Below are positions 47,268 through 57,274 of a stretch of DNA of 62,196 nt, one piece after another; the stretch's first letter is position 1; each line of letters opens with the position of its first letter. The notes under the pieces were generated by a model. It searched no databases. It saw only the letters and a program-made list of their open reading frames with translations, and was not told the DNA's origin. The position numbers were made by a program, and so were the translations under genes. The DNA is from Psychrobacter sp. GTDB lineage: Bacteria; Pseudomonadota; Gammaproteobacteria; Pseudomonadales; Moraxellaceae. The stretch lies in NCBI GenBank assembly GCA_018260445.1, contig JAGLBE010000017.1:1-62196 (forward strand), given 5' to 3'.

Positions 47268-48452
47268 ATGCGTTATTCATTAGTAGCCATAGCCATAGCG
47301 AGTGCACTAAGCCTAGCCGCTTGTGACAAAAAAGCAGACGATACCGCTACCACTGACGCCGCCAACACTGCTGTGGTCGAGCCTGCAACAACCGCTGCGA
47401 CAACGGGTGGCACTGCGCCAACAGCTGCAGCTCCAGCAGGCGACTTTAAGTCAGCTGAAAAAGTCTCTATGAATATTACGGGTGCAGGGGCGTCTTTCCC
47501 GCAGCCTATCTATGTTAAATGGGCGGCAGACTACAATGCCAAAACAGGTGGCAAGGTTAACTATCAGTCAATCGGTTCATCAGGTGGTATTAAGCAAATC
47601 GTTTCTAAAACCGTTGATTTTGGTGCGTCTGATGCGCCAATGACCCCAGAAGAACTTGAGAAAAATGGCCTAATTCAGTTTCCAACGGTCATCGGTGGTG
47701 TGGTGCCTGTGGTTAATTTAGCAGGCGTGGCGCCCGGTCAGTTCAAATTAGATGGCGAAACATTGGCCAATATCTATTTGGGCAAAATAAGCAAATGGAA
47801 TGACCCTGCACTGGTCGCCCTTAATCCAGGTGTTACCCTACCTGATGCCCCTATCACCACAGTATTTCGCTCTGATGGCTCAGGTACAACCTTTAACTTT
47901 ACTGACTATTTAGCCAAAGTATCGCCTGAATGGCAAAGCAAAATTGGCGTCGATAAAACCGTACAGTGGCCAACCTCTGCCACCGGCGTCGGCGGAAAAG
48001 GCAACGAAGGCGTAGCCAGTAACATCTCACGTATGCCCAATTCAATTGGTTATGTTGAGTATGCCTATGCCAAGCAAAATAAATTGGCTTATACCTCGTT
48101 GAAAAATGCGGCTGGCAACGTTGTACAACCGTCTGCTGAAACTTTTGCAGCCGCTGGTGATATCGACTGGTCACAGCAACCTGGTTTTTACAAAGTGATT
48201 ACCAACTCTGACACGCCTCAAGCCTGGCCCATTGCTGCTGCCACCTTTATTTTAGTGCACAAGCAACCCGAAAAGCCTGAGCAAGTAGCAGGCGTACTCA
48301 ACTTTTTTGATTGGGCTTATAGTCAAGGCGATCAAGATGCAATGAATCTTGACTTTGTACCGTTTTCTGATAAAGCAGTGGCTGTATTTAAAGCACAATG
48401 GAATGAGGTTAAAGGCGCTGACGGTCAACCTGTCTACAAGCCTGCACAATAA
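47268..48452 (+). CDS. pstS: Phosphate-binding protein PstS
   Basis: The periplasmic phosphate receptor of the Pst ABC importer. A lipoprotein-like signal (SALSLAACDKK) suggests it is tethered to the membrane, unlike the soluble E. coli form. An Ala/Thr-rich linker leads to NITGAGASFPQPIYVKWAAD, YQSIGSSGGIKQIVSKTVDF, GASDAPMT, IYLGKISKWNDPAL, TTVFRSDGSGTTFNFTDYLA, the standard phosphate-site blocks. TTAGGAG precedes ATG 47268. pstC, pstA, pstB and phoU follow on the same strand. Confidence 0.97.
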   Translation: MRYSLVAIAIASALSLAACDKKADDTATTDAANTAVVEPATTAATTGGTAPTAAAPAGDFKSAEKVSMNITGAGASFPQPIYVKWAADYNAKTGGKVNYQSIGSSGGIKQIVSKTVDFGASDAPMTPEELEKNGLIQFPTVIGGVVPVVNLAGVAPGQFKLDGETLANIYLGKISKWNDPALVALNPGVTLPDAPITTVFRSDGSGTTFNFTDYLAKVSPEWQSKIGVDKTVQWPTSATGVGGKGNEGVASNISRMPNSIGYVEYAYAKQNKLAYTSLKNAAGNVVQPSAETFAAAGDIDWSQQPGFYKVITNSDTPQAWPIAAATFILVHKQPEKPEQVAGVLNFFDWAYSQGDQDAMNLDFVPFSDKAVAVFKAQWNEVKGADGQPVYKPAQ

Positions 48453-48526
48453 ATAGTTCAGCGGCTTATATATCGCCCTAACCTCTAGGTCAATAAGTAG
48501 CCAAACCCTGTGTTTGGTCAGCTTAG

Positions 48527-48561
48527 CACCAAGCAAATGCACTAAAAGTGTTTGCTTGGTG
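48527..48561 (+). terminator. Hairpin between pstS and pstC
   Basis: CACCAAGCAAATGCAC pairs with GTGTTTGCTTGGTG across a five-base loop with one bulged T. It is followed by only a short T stretch, so it is likely a partial terminator or an mRNA 3'-end stabiliser. Such a structure would give more PstS than membrane components. Confidence 0.75.
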
Positions 48562-48736
48562 ACGTTTTATCCGTAGTCAATTTATCATGTGATTAAAAAC
48601 GCTTTTAGGGTTAATAACCGAGTACATCGCTACCGGTATTAACGTTTAAGTTTATTACGGTAAACCGTTCTACCCCATACGCACCAATCCATCTATGACC
48701 ACCGTGTAATGACAGATATTAGTTTCTGAGGACTCT

Positions 48737-49687
48737 ATGGCAGACTTAAAAGCGCAACTGGCAAAACAAAAACGTTATGACCTGCTGTTTGTAAATGCCA
48801 CCAAGGCATTTGCAATTTTGGTATTGCTCTCATTAGGCGGTATCTTACTGTCGCTTATTATTGGTGCTTGGCCCAGCATTCAAGAGTTTGGCTTAGGGTT
48901 TTATACCACCAATAACTGGGATACGGTTAATGACCAATACGGCGCACTTGCGCCAATTTATGGCACTTTGGTCACCTCGTTTATCGCTATCTTGATTGCT
49001 GTGCCGGTAAGCTTTGGTATTGCCATATTTTTAACTGAGCTGTGTCCTGCAATGTTAAGACGTCCACTGGGTATGGCCATTGAGCTTCTAGCGGGTATTC
49101 CCTCTATTATTTATGGTATGTGGGGCCTGTTTGTTTTTGTGCCATTTTTTAGTAAATACATCCAGCCATGGATTATCGAGCATTTAAGCCCTATCCCTAT
49201 TATTGGCAAACTGTTTACCGGGGCACCCATTGGGTTAGGGGTTTTTACTGCCTCTTTAGTCTTAGCTATTATGATTATCCCTTTCATCGCAGCCACAATG
49301 CGTGACGTGTTTAACGTCGTCCCCGAGTTATTAAAAGAGTCTGCTTATGGCATGGGTGCAACGACTTGGGAAGTCATGTTTGAAATTATTTTGCCTTATA
49401 CCAAAGCCGGTGTGGTCGGTGGGGTAATTTTAGGATTAGGTCGGGCACTTGGCGAGACGATGGCCGTTACCTTTTTGATTGGTAATGCGTATAACCTAAA
49501 CCCCAGTCTATTCACCTCGGGCGTTACTATCACCTCAGCGTTGGCCAATGAGTTTGCTGAAGCAGGCAGTCCGCTACATTTAGCCTCTTTATTACATTTA
49601 GGCCTCATTCTATTTGTGATTACCTTTATTGTGCTTTCAATCTCTAAACTGATGCTGATGAGAATCGATAAAAGAGCGGGTAACTAA
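48737..49687 (+). CDS. pstC: Phosphate ABC transporter permease PstC
   Basis: One of two inner-membrane channel subunits. Six membrane helices and the permease loop EAYG-like [20 protein letters not shown] are present, with [20 protein letters not shown] and [20 protein letters not shown]. 316 residues fits PstC. It begins after a GAGGA site. The gap from pstS (284 bases) holds a hairpin, while pstA follows after about 110 bases. Confidence 0.95.
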   Translation: MADLKAQLAKQKRYDLLFVNATKAFAILVLLSLGGILLSLIIGAWPSIQEFGLGFYTTNNWDTVNDQYGALAPIYGTLVTSFIAILIAVPVSFGIAIFLTELCPAMLRRPLGMAIELLAGIPSIIYGMWGLFVFVPFFSKYIQPWIIEHLSPIPIIGKLFTGAPIGLGVFTASLVLAIMIIPFIAATMRDVFNVVPELLKESAYGMGATTWEVMFEIILPYTKAGVVGGVILGLGRALGETMAVTFLIGNAYNLNPSLFTSGVTITSALANEFAEAGSPLHLASLLHLGLILFVITFIVLSISKLMLMRIDKRAGN

Positions 49688-49797
49688 GTAGCTCAGTAAC
49701 TAAATGCCGCTGATGTAGAGCGGGTAGCCAAATAACTAAGTGCCGCTGACGTATCGAGTTAATGAGGCATCATACTATCAACAAGGGAAATAAGTTT

Positions 49798-50694
49798 ATG
49801 CAGTCTGCTGATGCACTAGGACATAATGCGGTAAGTTTTGAAGACCGCTATGACAGAAGCTTATATAATAAACGCCGTTTTGTAAACAATTTAGGCCTTG
49901 CCTTTGCCGTATCTGCTATGATATTTGGCTTGTTTTGGCTGGTTTGGATTTTGATGACCCTGTTTGTTGAGGGCTTTCAAGCCTTATTTCATATGCCTAT
50001 TTTCGTTGCGGATACGCCGCCGCCCCAAACCGATGGTGGCTTACGCAACGCTATTGTTGGCTCGCTTATGTTGGCTTTTTCAGGGCTATTTATTGGCGCA
50101 CCTATAGGGATGATGACCGGTATTTATCTGGCAGAGTTTTCGCAAGGCAGTTGGCTAGGTAAAGCCACGCGTTTTCTAAACGACATCCTGTTGTCAGCGC
50201 CCTCAATTGTTATCGGTTTATTTATCTATGCGTTGATGGTGCAAGGCAAGCATTTTTCTGGTTGGGCTGGCTCTCTAGCTTTAGCGCTTATCGTGATTCC
50301 TGTGGTGGTGCGTACCACAGAAAATATGTTAAACCTTGTGCCCAATACCCTACGTGAAGCAGCATATGCCTTAGGCACGCCGAAATGGAAGCTGGTCACT
50401 AATGTGACGGTTAAAGCGGCCAAAACTGGGTTAACCACAGGTGTCTTATTGGCTTTTGCACGGATTACCGGCGAAACCGCACCCTTATTATTTACTGCCT
50501 TTAACAACCCGTTCTTCAGCTTAGACATGAATCAGGCAATGGCTAACTTGCCCAATACGATTTATCAATTTACCTCAAGCCCCTACGATAACTGGCATAC
50601 CCTTGCATGGGCAGCTGCTTTATTGATTACGGCAACGGTGTTGATTTTAAATATCGTCGCTCGCCTCATTGGCGGTAAAGAGGTTGCTAAGTAA
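49798..50694 (+). CDS. pstA: Phosphate ABC transporter permease PstA
   Basis: The second channel subunit. GGLRNAIVGSLMLAFSGLFI, GIYLAEFSQGS, DILLSAPSIVIGLFIYALMV and the coupling loop REAAYALGTPKWKLVTNVTV identify it. I use ATG 49798 (MQSADALGHN), which has AAGGGA ten bases upstream, rather than the longer frame from 49762. About 100 bases of tandemly duplicated sequence (TAACTAAGTGCCGCTGA-like) separate it from pstC. Confidence 0.95.
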   Translation: MQSADALGHNAVSFEDRYDRSLYNKRRFVNNLGLAFAVSAMIFGLFWLVWILMTLFVEGFQALFHMPIFVADTPPPQTDGGLRNAIVGSLMLAFSGLFIGAPIGMMTGIYLAEFSQGSWLGKATRFLNDILLSAPSIVIGLFIYALMVQGKHFSGWAGSLALALIVIPVVVRTTENMLNLVPNTLREAAYALGTPKWKLVTNVTVKAAKTGLTTGVLLAFARITGETAPLLFTAFNNPFFSLDMNQAMANLPNTIYQFTSSPYDNWHTLAWAAALLITATVLILNIVARLIGGKEVAK

Positions 50695-50833
50695 AAAAGT
50701 GGTGGCTCTGTTATCTGTTATCATAGCCTTCAAGCCCTTCAAGCCTTACAAATTAAGTCCATAATTTTGATAAGCTGGGACATCTAGGTTTCCTTTGTCA
50801 TCGAATCCGTTTTAGTTTAAGTTGGAGCACTTT

Positions 50834-51757
50834 ATGAATGATGTAATAAATAAGCAAGTCGATCCTCTCGTACCTGTCAGTACCGTCGATACTACAGAAG
50901 GTAGTATGCTGGATAAGCCTATTGTTACTGGTTCTCAAACTGAGCAGCCAGATACCAAAAGCTTTACCAAACAAACTCTTGCGGATATGCCGGCCAATAT
51001 GCCGCCTGCAAAAATGCAGATACGCGATTTAAAGTTTTATTACGGCAGTTTTGAAGCGCTCAAAGGGATTGATATTGATATTCCAGAAAAGTGCGTTACC
51101 GCTTTTATCGGTCCATCCGGCTGTGGTAAATCGACTTTATTACGCACGTTTAATCGCATGTATGACTTGTATCCTGGCATGAGAGCCACTGGGCAAATCA
51201 ACTTAGATAACAAAAATATTTTAGACAAAGATATTGACGTTAACCTGTTACGTGCTCGCGTGGGTATGGTGTTTCAAAAGCCCACGCCGTTCCCTATGTC
51301 CATCTTTGATAATGTGGCCTTTGGGGTGCGTTTGTATGAAAAAATGAGTAAGTCTGAACTTGAGGCACGGGTAGAGTGGGCGTTGAAAAAAGCTGCGCTA
51401 TGGCCAGAAGTAAAAGACAAACTCAAGGCCTCTGGTTTGTCGTTATCAGGTGGACAGCAGCAGCGTTTATGTATTGCACGCGGGGTTGCCACCAAACCTG
51501 AAGTCTTGCTTCTTGATGAGCCTACCTCAGCGTTAGACCCTATTTCTACAGGGGCTATCGAAGACTTGATTGAAGGTTTAAAGCAAGATTACACCATCGC
51601 TATCGTGACCCACAACATGCAACAAGCTGCAAGGGTATCCGACTACACGGTTTATATGTACCTTGGCGATATGGTAGAAATGGGCGAGACCAACCAAATA
51701 TTTACCAACCCAGCGCAAAAAGCAACAGAAGACTATATCACAGGGCGTTACGGTTAA
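50834..51757 (+). CDS. pstB: Phosphate ABC transporter ATPase PstB
   Basis: The ATPase that drives phosphate import. Walker [10 protein letters not shown], signature [14 protein letters not shown], Walker [14 protein letters not shown] and the switch His in [14 protein letters not shown] are intact, and [20 protein letters not shown] opens the ATPase domain. An N-terminal tail of about 55 residues (Thr/Val/Asp-rich) precedes it. ATG 50834 is chosen because GGAG lies six bases upstream; TTG 50822 is not supported. Confidence 0.97.
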   Translation: MNDVINKQVDPLVPVSTVDTTEGSMLDKPIVTGSQTEQPDTKSFTKQTLADMPANMPPAKMQIRDLKFYYGSFEALKGIDIDIPEKCVTAFIGPSGCGKSTLLRTFNRMYDLYPGMRATGQINLDNKNILDKDIDVNLLRARVGMVFQKPTPFPMSIFDNVAFGVRLYEKMSKSELEARVEWALKKAALWPEVKDKLKASGLSLSGGQQQRLCIARGVATKPEVLLLDEPTSALDPISTGAIEDLIEGLKQDYTIAIVTHNMQQAARVSDYTVYMYLGDMVEMGETNQIFTNPAQKATEDYITGRYG

Positions 51758-51793
51758 ACCAAGTTAACGTTTATTATGTCGCTATCTTTAATG

Positions 51794-51832
51794 GCCAGTC
51801 AATAGTGAAAATTACTATTGTACTGGCTTTTT
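51794..51832 (+). terminator. Intrinsic terminator after pstB
   Basis: GCCAGTCAATAGT pairs with ACTATTGTACTGGC (one bulge) and is followed by five T. It separates pstSCAB from phoU, which therefore probably has its own promoter; TATAAT occurs at about 51936-51943. Confidence 0.88.
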
Positions 51833-51973
51833 AGTATTGAACATTGAGACTGGCTAATCGTTGCAAGTTGTTCAAGTTGCTATAAGTGCACCAGGTGCAC
51901 CGTTACCATATCTTAACGATGAGCGCAGGAAGGTTGATTATAATAGAGACAAAAATTTACTAGAGGACTTGCT

Positions 51974-52732
51974 ATGACCGTTACTGAAAAACACTCCTCC
52001 AAAAGCTTTGATAACGATTTAAATGAGACCATAAAGCTTTTTAGCCTCATGGGGGCATTGGCGGCAGATCAAGTCACCAAAGCCACGCGCGCTTTGATGG
52101 AAGAGGACGATGAGTTAGCCGTCAGCGTGATAATGAAAGATGATGAGATAGATGACTTAGAAGTGAGTATTGATGAAAAAGTGGTGTTGCTATTTGCCAA
52201 ACGTCAACCGGCTGCCAATGATTTACGCTTGGTTATGGCATTAAGCAAAGGCGTGGTTGATCTGGAGCGAGTGGGGGATGAGTCGGCTAAAGTGGCACAG
52301 ATGGCACGCCAACTCATCAAAGAGGGCTCCTCGCCTAGAGGCTCCTCGCCTAGAGGCTACTCTGAAGTACAACATCTGTCCAATCAAGTGCGCTTAATGC
52401 TGCTTGAGGCGCTAGATGCTTTTACCCATATGAATGCTACCCAAGCGCTAGGGGTATTGCAAGGCGAAGGCAATGTCGATAGAGAATATCAATCGGCGTC
52501 GCGTTCACTCATGACCTATATTATGGAAGACAGTCGCCATATCTCAAAAGTCATCAACATTTTATGGGTACTGCGCGCTTTAGAACGAGTAGGCGACCAT
52601 GCGCGCAATATTGCCGAGTATGTCATTTATTGCACCAGCGGTAAAGATGTGCGCCATACCGATTTTGGGTCGGTTAAGCAAACCGTGCAGCAAACCTCGG
52701 ACAATCTTGCCAACCGTAAAAAAGAGCAATGA
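51974..52732 (+). CDS. phoU: Phosphate signalling protein PhoU
   Basis: PhoU links the Pst transporter to the PhoR/PhoB sensor pair and keeps the Pho regulon off when phosphate is ample. The two three-helix PhoU repeats are visible, each with a metal-site style motif: ELAVSVIMKDDEIDDLEVSI and DREYQSASRSLMTYIMEDSR, with LVMALSKGVVDLERVGDES and ALERVGDHARNIAEYV. A short repeat-derived insertion, SSPRGSSPRGYS, lies near residue 118-129 between the halves. TAGAGGA precedes ATG 51974. Confidence 0.96.
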   Translation: MTVTEKHSSKSFDNDLNETIKLFSLMGALAADQVTKATRALMEEDDELAVSVIMKDDEIDDLEVSIDEKVVLLFAKRQPAANDLRLVMALSKGVVDLERVGDESAKVAQMARQLIKEGSSPRGSSPRGYSEVQHLSNQVRLMLLEALDAFTHMNATQALGVLQGEGNVDREYQSASRSLMTYIMEDSRHISKVINILWVLRALERVGDHARNIAEYVIYCTSGKDVRHTDFGSVKQTVQQTSDNLANRKKEQ

Positions 52733-52739
52733 GTCTGCT

Positions 52740-53030
52740 TTATGTCTCTGGCGTCCAGCCTTGTGGACGCTCATAATCGGCATTGTCTAAAAATTTACCC
52801 CGTTGCTCGGTAATGAATTTTTTGGCCTCTGGGTCCATCATACTCAAATGGTTTTCATTAATCAGCATCGTTTGATGCTCCAGCCACTCATCCCACGCTT
52901 TTTTAGACACGGTGTTCTGAATCTCTTCTCCCGCTTTATTGGGAAAAGGCGGGTGCGGCATTTTTGGCAAGTCTTGCTGGTATTTGCGGCAAAACACGAG
53001 ATTGGCTTTTGGGTCAAAAGTATTGGGCAT
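52740..53030 (-). CDS. yggX: YggX-family probable Fe(2+)-trafficking protein
   Basis: A 96-residue protein linked to protection of iron-sulfur clusters and iron trafficking. Family blocks are [53 protein letters not shown] and [18 protein letters not shown]. It ends seven bases from the convergent phoU gene. TTAGGAA precedes ATG 53030. Length and motifs are typical. Confidence 0.95.
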   Translation of the reverse strand: MPNTFDPKANLVFCRKYQQDLPKMPHPPFPNKAGEEIQNTVSKKAWDEWLEHQTMLINENHLSMMDPEAKKFITEQRGKFLDNADYERPQGWTPET

Positions 53031-53182
53031 AGTTTTTCCTAAGGTTCTTATGAATGATTCATGGGCTAACCTTGTTTTAGGTTGACCCTGATAATAAATG
53101 GCCTATCTTTTTGCCAGTAACGTAGCCAGAAAAGGCTCAATACTCAAAGCCGTTTAGCGCTTAATATAAAAAGCAATTTAAA

Positions 53183-54652
53183 TTATTTAAATTTGCTTAA
53201 GCGCGCTCGCCCTCGAGCGATGGCTTGCCTAACCTGATTGGGGGCGGTGCCGCCCAAATGGTCACGGGCGTTTAATGAGCCTTCCAAGGTGAGGTAGTCA
53301 AAAACGTCTGCGCCAATAGCGTCACTAAACGGTTGTAAGTCCTCAAGCTTAAGCTCACTTAAATCGAGCTGTTTATCTATCGCCAAAGCCACCGCCTTGC
53401 CCACAATGGCATGCGCATCCCGAAAAGCAACGCCGCGGCGCACCAAATAATCGGCCAAATCGGTGGCGGTAGCATACCCCTTCATGGTGGCAGCGCGCAT
53501 ATTTGCTTTGTTGGGTACCATATTGGGCAACATATCGGCAAAGGCCAATAGCGAGCCGGTTAGGGTATCGACACAGTCAAATAACGGCTCTTTATCTTCT
53601 TGATTGTCTTTATTATAGGCAAGTGGCTGGCTTTTCATCAATGTTAGTAAGGTGAGCAATTGGCCAAAAACACGTGCCGCTTTGCCGCGCACCAGCTCGG
53701 GCACATCGGGGTTTTTCTTTTGTGGCATAATGGATGAGCCGGTGCAAAAACGGTCGGGTATTTTAACAAAGTCAAATTGGGCAGACATCCATAAAATAAT
53801 CTCTTCGCTCATGCGTGACAGATGCATCATCAAAATTGAAGCCGCTGCAGTGAACTCAATCGCAAAATCTCTATCCGACACCGCGTCCAAGGAGTTCTCA
53901 CAAATCCCCTCAAAGCCTAACAATTCGGCGGTTATGCTACGGTCAATAGGAAACGTTGTGCCAGCAAGCGCAGCACTACCTAGTGGCAGCTGATTAATAC
54001 GACGGCGCGCATCGATAAGACGCTCAGTATCTCGGTATACCATTTCAAACCAAGCCATCACATGATGGCCAAAGCTTACCGGCTGCGCCGTTTGCAGATG
54101 GGTGAATCCGGGCATAATTGTATCGGTATGCTGCTCGGCCAAATCCAGCAAGCCCGATTGCAATTTAACCAAAAGGGCGATGATATTATCTACCTCATCT
54201 CGCAGCCATAGGCGAATATCGGTGGCGACTTGGTCATTACGACTACGTCCCGTATGCAGCTTTTTGCCCACGCTACCGATAATATCGGTCAGCCGAGACT
54301 CCACATTCATATGCACATCTTCAAGGATAATAGACCAATTAAACTCGCCAGCATCAATCTCTGCCTGAACTTGCTGCAAGCCTTCAATGATTAAAGAGAC
54401 GTCTGCATCATTTAAAATACCACAGCGATTGAGCATGGTAGCATGCGCTATAGACCCCAAAATATCTTGTTTAGCAAAGCGTTGATCAAAGCCTACTGAG
54501 GCAGTAAACGCTGCCACAAAGCTATCAGTGGCTTCGCTAAAACGGCCACCCCACATTTGCTGTGCATCCGTCTGGGGTAATGCCGGTTTCGTGTGTCGTT
54601 TTGTTGTTTGAGTTGTGGTAGAATCCAAAAATGATGTCTCATTGTCTTGCAT
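53183..54652 (-). CDS. argH: Argininosuccinate lyase
   Basis: ArgH splits argininosuccinate to arginine and fumarate, the last step of arginine synthesis. The superfamily signature [19 protein letters not shown] is present, with [51 protein letters not shown] and [20 protein letters not shown]. 489 residues, including an N-terminal tail of about 30. It is divergent from algZ, 62 bases away, as in related genomes. Confidence 0.97.
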   Translation of the reverse strand: MQDNETSFLDSTTTQTTKRHTKPALPQTDAQQMWGGRFSEATDSFVAAFTASVGFDQRFAKQDILGSIAHATMLNRCGILNDADVSLIIEGLQQVQAEIDAGEFNWSIILEDVHMNVESRLTDIIGSVGKKLHTGRSRNDQVATDIRLWLRDEVDNIIALLVKLQSGLLDLAEQHTDTIMPGFTHLQTAQPVSFGHHVMAWFEMVYRDTERLIDARRRINQLPLGSAALAGTTFPIDRSITAELLGFEGICENSLDAVSDRDFAIEFTAAASILMMHLSRMSEEIILWMSAQFDFVKIPDRFCTGSSIMPQKKNPDVPELVRGKAARVFGQLLTLLTLMKSQPLAYNKDNQEDKEPLFDCVDTLTGSLLAFADMLPNMVPNKANMRAATMKGYATATDLADYLVRRGVAFRDAHAIVGKAVALAIDKQLDLSELKLEDLQPFSDAIGADVFDYLTLEGSLNARDHLGGTAPNQVRQAIARGRARLSKFK

Positions 54653-54714
54653 AGGGAAGAGGCCTGTATAAATAAATTTTTTTAGCGCAGTATTACTTTT
54701 AAGGTGACGGGATT

Positions 54715-55866
54715 GTGACTAGGTGGTGGCAGTTTTACCAAAGGGACTCTAAAAAAAAGCGCCAGTCTAGTATAACAAAGGATGACGTTGCCTTACTAGC
54801 AGAGCACATGGATATTTTCACGCCGCGCTTTAGTCATACCTTATCCTTTTATGAGGGCATCACCTATGTGCTGGCTTGGTCTGTCTTTGTTATTGGCTTT
54901 AAACTAGATGATTTCGCAACTTGGCAAGAGTGCTTAGCGTCGTTTAGCTTAGAGGCGTTGACCATGGGTTTAACCCTGTGGCCTTGTACATTTTTCATTC
55001 GATTGCAACAAGAGCACTTACAGCATGTCAGTATCTTTAGGGTTTGTTTACGCATCATTATAACCACAGTGTCTATTGGTATTGTGGTCAGCGCCGTTAT
55101 ATTATTCAGTGCAAACCTGCTGGGTGTTGTGGACTTAGATGTCAAAAGTATTATTGGCAACACCATCTCCCATGCTTTAGATGTGCTTACGCTAACGGCG
55201 GTTATTCTAATGTTCTCCATCCGCCGCTATAAAGAGCTACGCTTATTAAAAGCTTTGTTTGATAAACAACTGGCGACTCAAAATGACCATATTAAAACGC
55301 GTTTAGCACCCCACTTCTTTTTTAATACTATTAATACCTTAGCGTCTTTGGTGGAGACAGATAGCGACCAAGCCTCAGAGTTAATAAAAAACGTGTCTCA
55401 TCTATTTCGCTCAAGTTTTAGTGACCCAAAAGAGAGCAGTTTGGAAGAAGAAATTGAGCTTTGTGAGCATTACCTTGCCATCGAACATTATCGTTTGCAG
55501 GACAAGTTAGTCGTCATGTGGGATTTACCCGATGAGGACTTGATTTATGATATGAGCATTACCTCATTAACCCTACAAAACGTTCTAGAGCAAACGGTAT
55601 TACACGTGGTTGAAATGACCACAAAAACGGTCTATATTAATGTGCACGTTAAATGGCAAAATCATATTGTAACCATCGTCGTGTCTGCTGAAATGCCAAT
55701 AAACACGCTAATATCACCCAATACAATTAAAGAGAACCTGAGCTTTGATGTGCAGCAAAGCCGTTTACGTGAACATTTTGGTCCGTCGGCAACCATTACT
55801 ACCGATACTGTTAAAAATCAGGTTATCAGTACCATTGTTTATCCCCTCCATGATGCTTTTGATTGA
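54715..55866 (+). CDS. algZ: AlgZ/FimS-like sensor histidine kinase with degenerate ATPase part
   Basis: A 383-residue membrane sensor of the LytS/YehU group, partner of AlgR downstream. Four hydrophobic segments span about 47-170. The phospho-acceptor His is H200 in [19 protein letters not shown]. The C-terminal region lacks a good ATPase signature: the usual VENAIKHG N-box appears as [10 protein letters not shown] (Asn replaced by Gln) and no DNGxG G-box is seen. AlgZ of pseudomonads is also atypical. The start is GTG 54715 after AAGGTGACGG. Confidence 0.85.
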   Translation: MTRWWQFYQRDSKKKRQSSITKDDVALLAEHMDIFTPRFSHTLSFYEGITYVLAWSVFVIGFKLDDFATWQECLASFSLEALTMGLTLWPCTFFIRLQQEHLQHVSIFRVCLRIIITTVSIGIVVSAVILFSANLLGVVDLDVKSIIGNTISHALDVLTLTAVILMFSIRRYKELRLLKALFDKQLATQNDHIKTRLAPHFFFNTINTLASLVETDSDQASELIKNVSHLFRSSFSDPKESSLEEEIELCEHYLAIEHYRLQDKLVVMWDLPDEDLIYDMSITSLTLQNVLEQTVLHVVEMTTKTVYINVHVKWQNHIVTIVVSAEMPINTLISPNTIKENLSFDVQQSRLREHFGPSATITTDTVKNQVISTIVYPLHDAFD

Positions 55867-56155
55867 GGTCATTGGCTAAAAAAAGTGACACTAACTTTTT
55901 GCTGTTACCACCGCGGTTTCATGCTAATATGGAAATCAGAATGGATTTGCGATTTGCGGCTTTATCATTTTGATGTGGTTGACATAAGACATAAAAAGAG
56001 TTAAATAATTTCCTGATTGCGGTCATTTCCAAAATTGACGTTACTAGGCTATTGGCAGGATGTTAGAGCGCTCGTTAAATAAGTATAAAGAAAAAAACGA
56101 AAACTACTGTTTAATAAAGCATATCGTATTAGAGAGATAACTCAAGGAGTCAGTG

Positions 56156-56893
56156 ATGAGATTAGTAGTGTGTGATGATGAGCCTTTAGCACGCGAGCGA
56201 TTGGTGAGAATAGTCAATGAAGCAGGGCACGACGTGGTGGCACAAGCAATGACGGGTATAGAGGCCTTAGCGGCAGTTAAGGAGCATCGGCCTGATGTTA
56301 TTTTACTCGATATTCGCATGCCAGAGATGGATGGGGTCAGCTGTGCCAACGAGCTCAATAAGTTAGATAATCCCCCTGCGATTATCTTTGTGACCGCTTA
56401 TGATCACTATGCTATTGCTGCGTTTAAAGCACATGCTATTGGCTATTTATTAAAACCTGCCAATAAAGAGGAGTTATTAGAAGCCTTAACCAAAGCAAGT
56501 CATTTGAATGCCGCACAGTTAAGCGAAATTCGTAAGCTAGATGACATAGAGGCCAGACCCGCGCGTCAGCACATCTCAGCCCGTACCCACCGTGGCGTTG
56601 AGTTAATCGCCTTAGCCGATATTTACTATTTTACTGCGGATCAAAAATACGTCAAAGTACGCCATAAAGATGGGCTGGTATTGATTGATGAAACCCTCAA
56701 AGAGTTAGAGCAGGAATTTGGCGATCAGTTGTTCCGTATTCATCGTAACGCGCTTATCAACCTAAGCTATCTTGAAAGGCTTGAAACGGTCGATTCCGGG
56801 CAATATCAGGTTTGCTTTAAAGATATCGATGAAAAGCTTGCCGTAAGTCGTCGCCATGTGCCTGTTCTGCGTGAAAAAATACAAAAGATGTAG
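56156..56893 (+). CDS. algR: LytTR-family response regulator AlgR
   Basis: A receiver domain (acidic pocket CDDEPLARERL, phospho-acceptor D52 in LLDIRMPEMDG, Lys in YLLKPA) is joined to a LytTR DNA-binding domain (RTHRGVELIALADIYYFTAD, LFRIHRNALINLSYLERLE). In Pseudomonas AlgR controls alginate, twitching motility and rhamnolipids; here the regulon is unknown. AAGGAG lies six bases before ATG 56156; the GTG just upstream is less likely. About 290 bases separate it from algZ, without a visible gene. Confidence 0.94.
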   Translation: MRLVVCDDEPLARERLVRIVNEAGHDVVAQAMTGIEALAAVKEHRPDVILLDIRMPEMDGVSCANELNKLDNPPAIIFVTAYDHYAIAAFKAHAIGYLLKPANKEELLEALTKASHLNAAQLSEIRKLDDIEARPARQHISARTHRGVELIALADIYYFTADQKYVKVRHKDGLVLIDETLKELEQEFGDQLFRIHRNALINLSYLERLETVDSGQYQVCFKDIDEKLAVSRRHVPVLREKIQKM

Positions 56894-57011
56894 TTAAAAA
56901 TTTTGTACAGATGCTTTCAATAGTTTAGAGAAGCAATAGTTTAGAGAAGGCAACTAAACAAAGACGATAATAGGTATGCCTAATGGTCAATTACTCAGTG
57001 TGAACCACCAT

Positions 57012-57047
57012 AAAAAACCTTTATTTAGGATTAAATAAAGGTTTTTT
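57012..57047 (+). terminator. Intrinsic terminator after algR
   Basis: AAAAAACCTTTATTTA pairs perfectly with TAAATAAAGGTTTTTT around a four-base loop. It ends the algZR transcript. A pair of direct repeats AATAGTTTAGAGAAGC lies upstream at about 56918-56950. Confidence 0.93.
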
Positions 57048-57052
57048 ATTTA

Positions 57053-57186
57053 GGGCTTACGCAAAATTGAGATGAACGACGACTGGTCGCCATTTATATG
57101 CGCTGGTTGTACGGTGGTTGCAAAGGCGCTATACATAATCTCCAGTCGCCTGTCACTAGCTAAAATAGTTGCTATTGCGTAAGTCC
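57053..57186. mobile_element. 134-bp MITE-like element
   Basis: GGGCTTACGCAA at the left and TTGCGTAAGTCC at the right are 12-base terminal inverted repeats with one mismatch, flanked by TA on both sides (57051-57052, 57187-57188). The interior has no transposase. It sits directly after the algR terminator and about 90 bases before hemC. The TIR and TA target point to a non-autonomous derivative of an IS, family not certain. Confidence 0.7.
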
Positions 57187-57274
57187 TATTACTGTATGAT
57201 TCTACAAAATAGCCTTTTTCAACTTTATGGTACACTACCCTTCTTATTCATTTACTTGATAATACATCGCTGTT

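Noticed and set aside
57050-57235. 61-codon minus-strand ORF
   Set aside because: It reads across the MITE and its flanks; no ribosome site or family resemblance.
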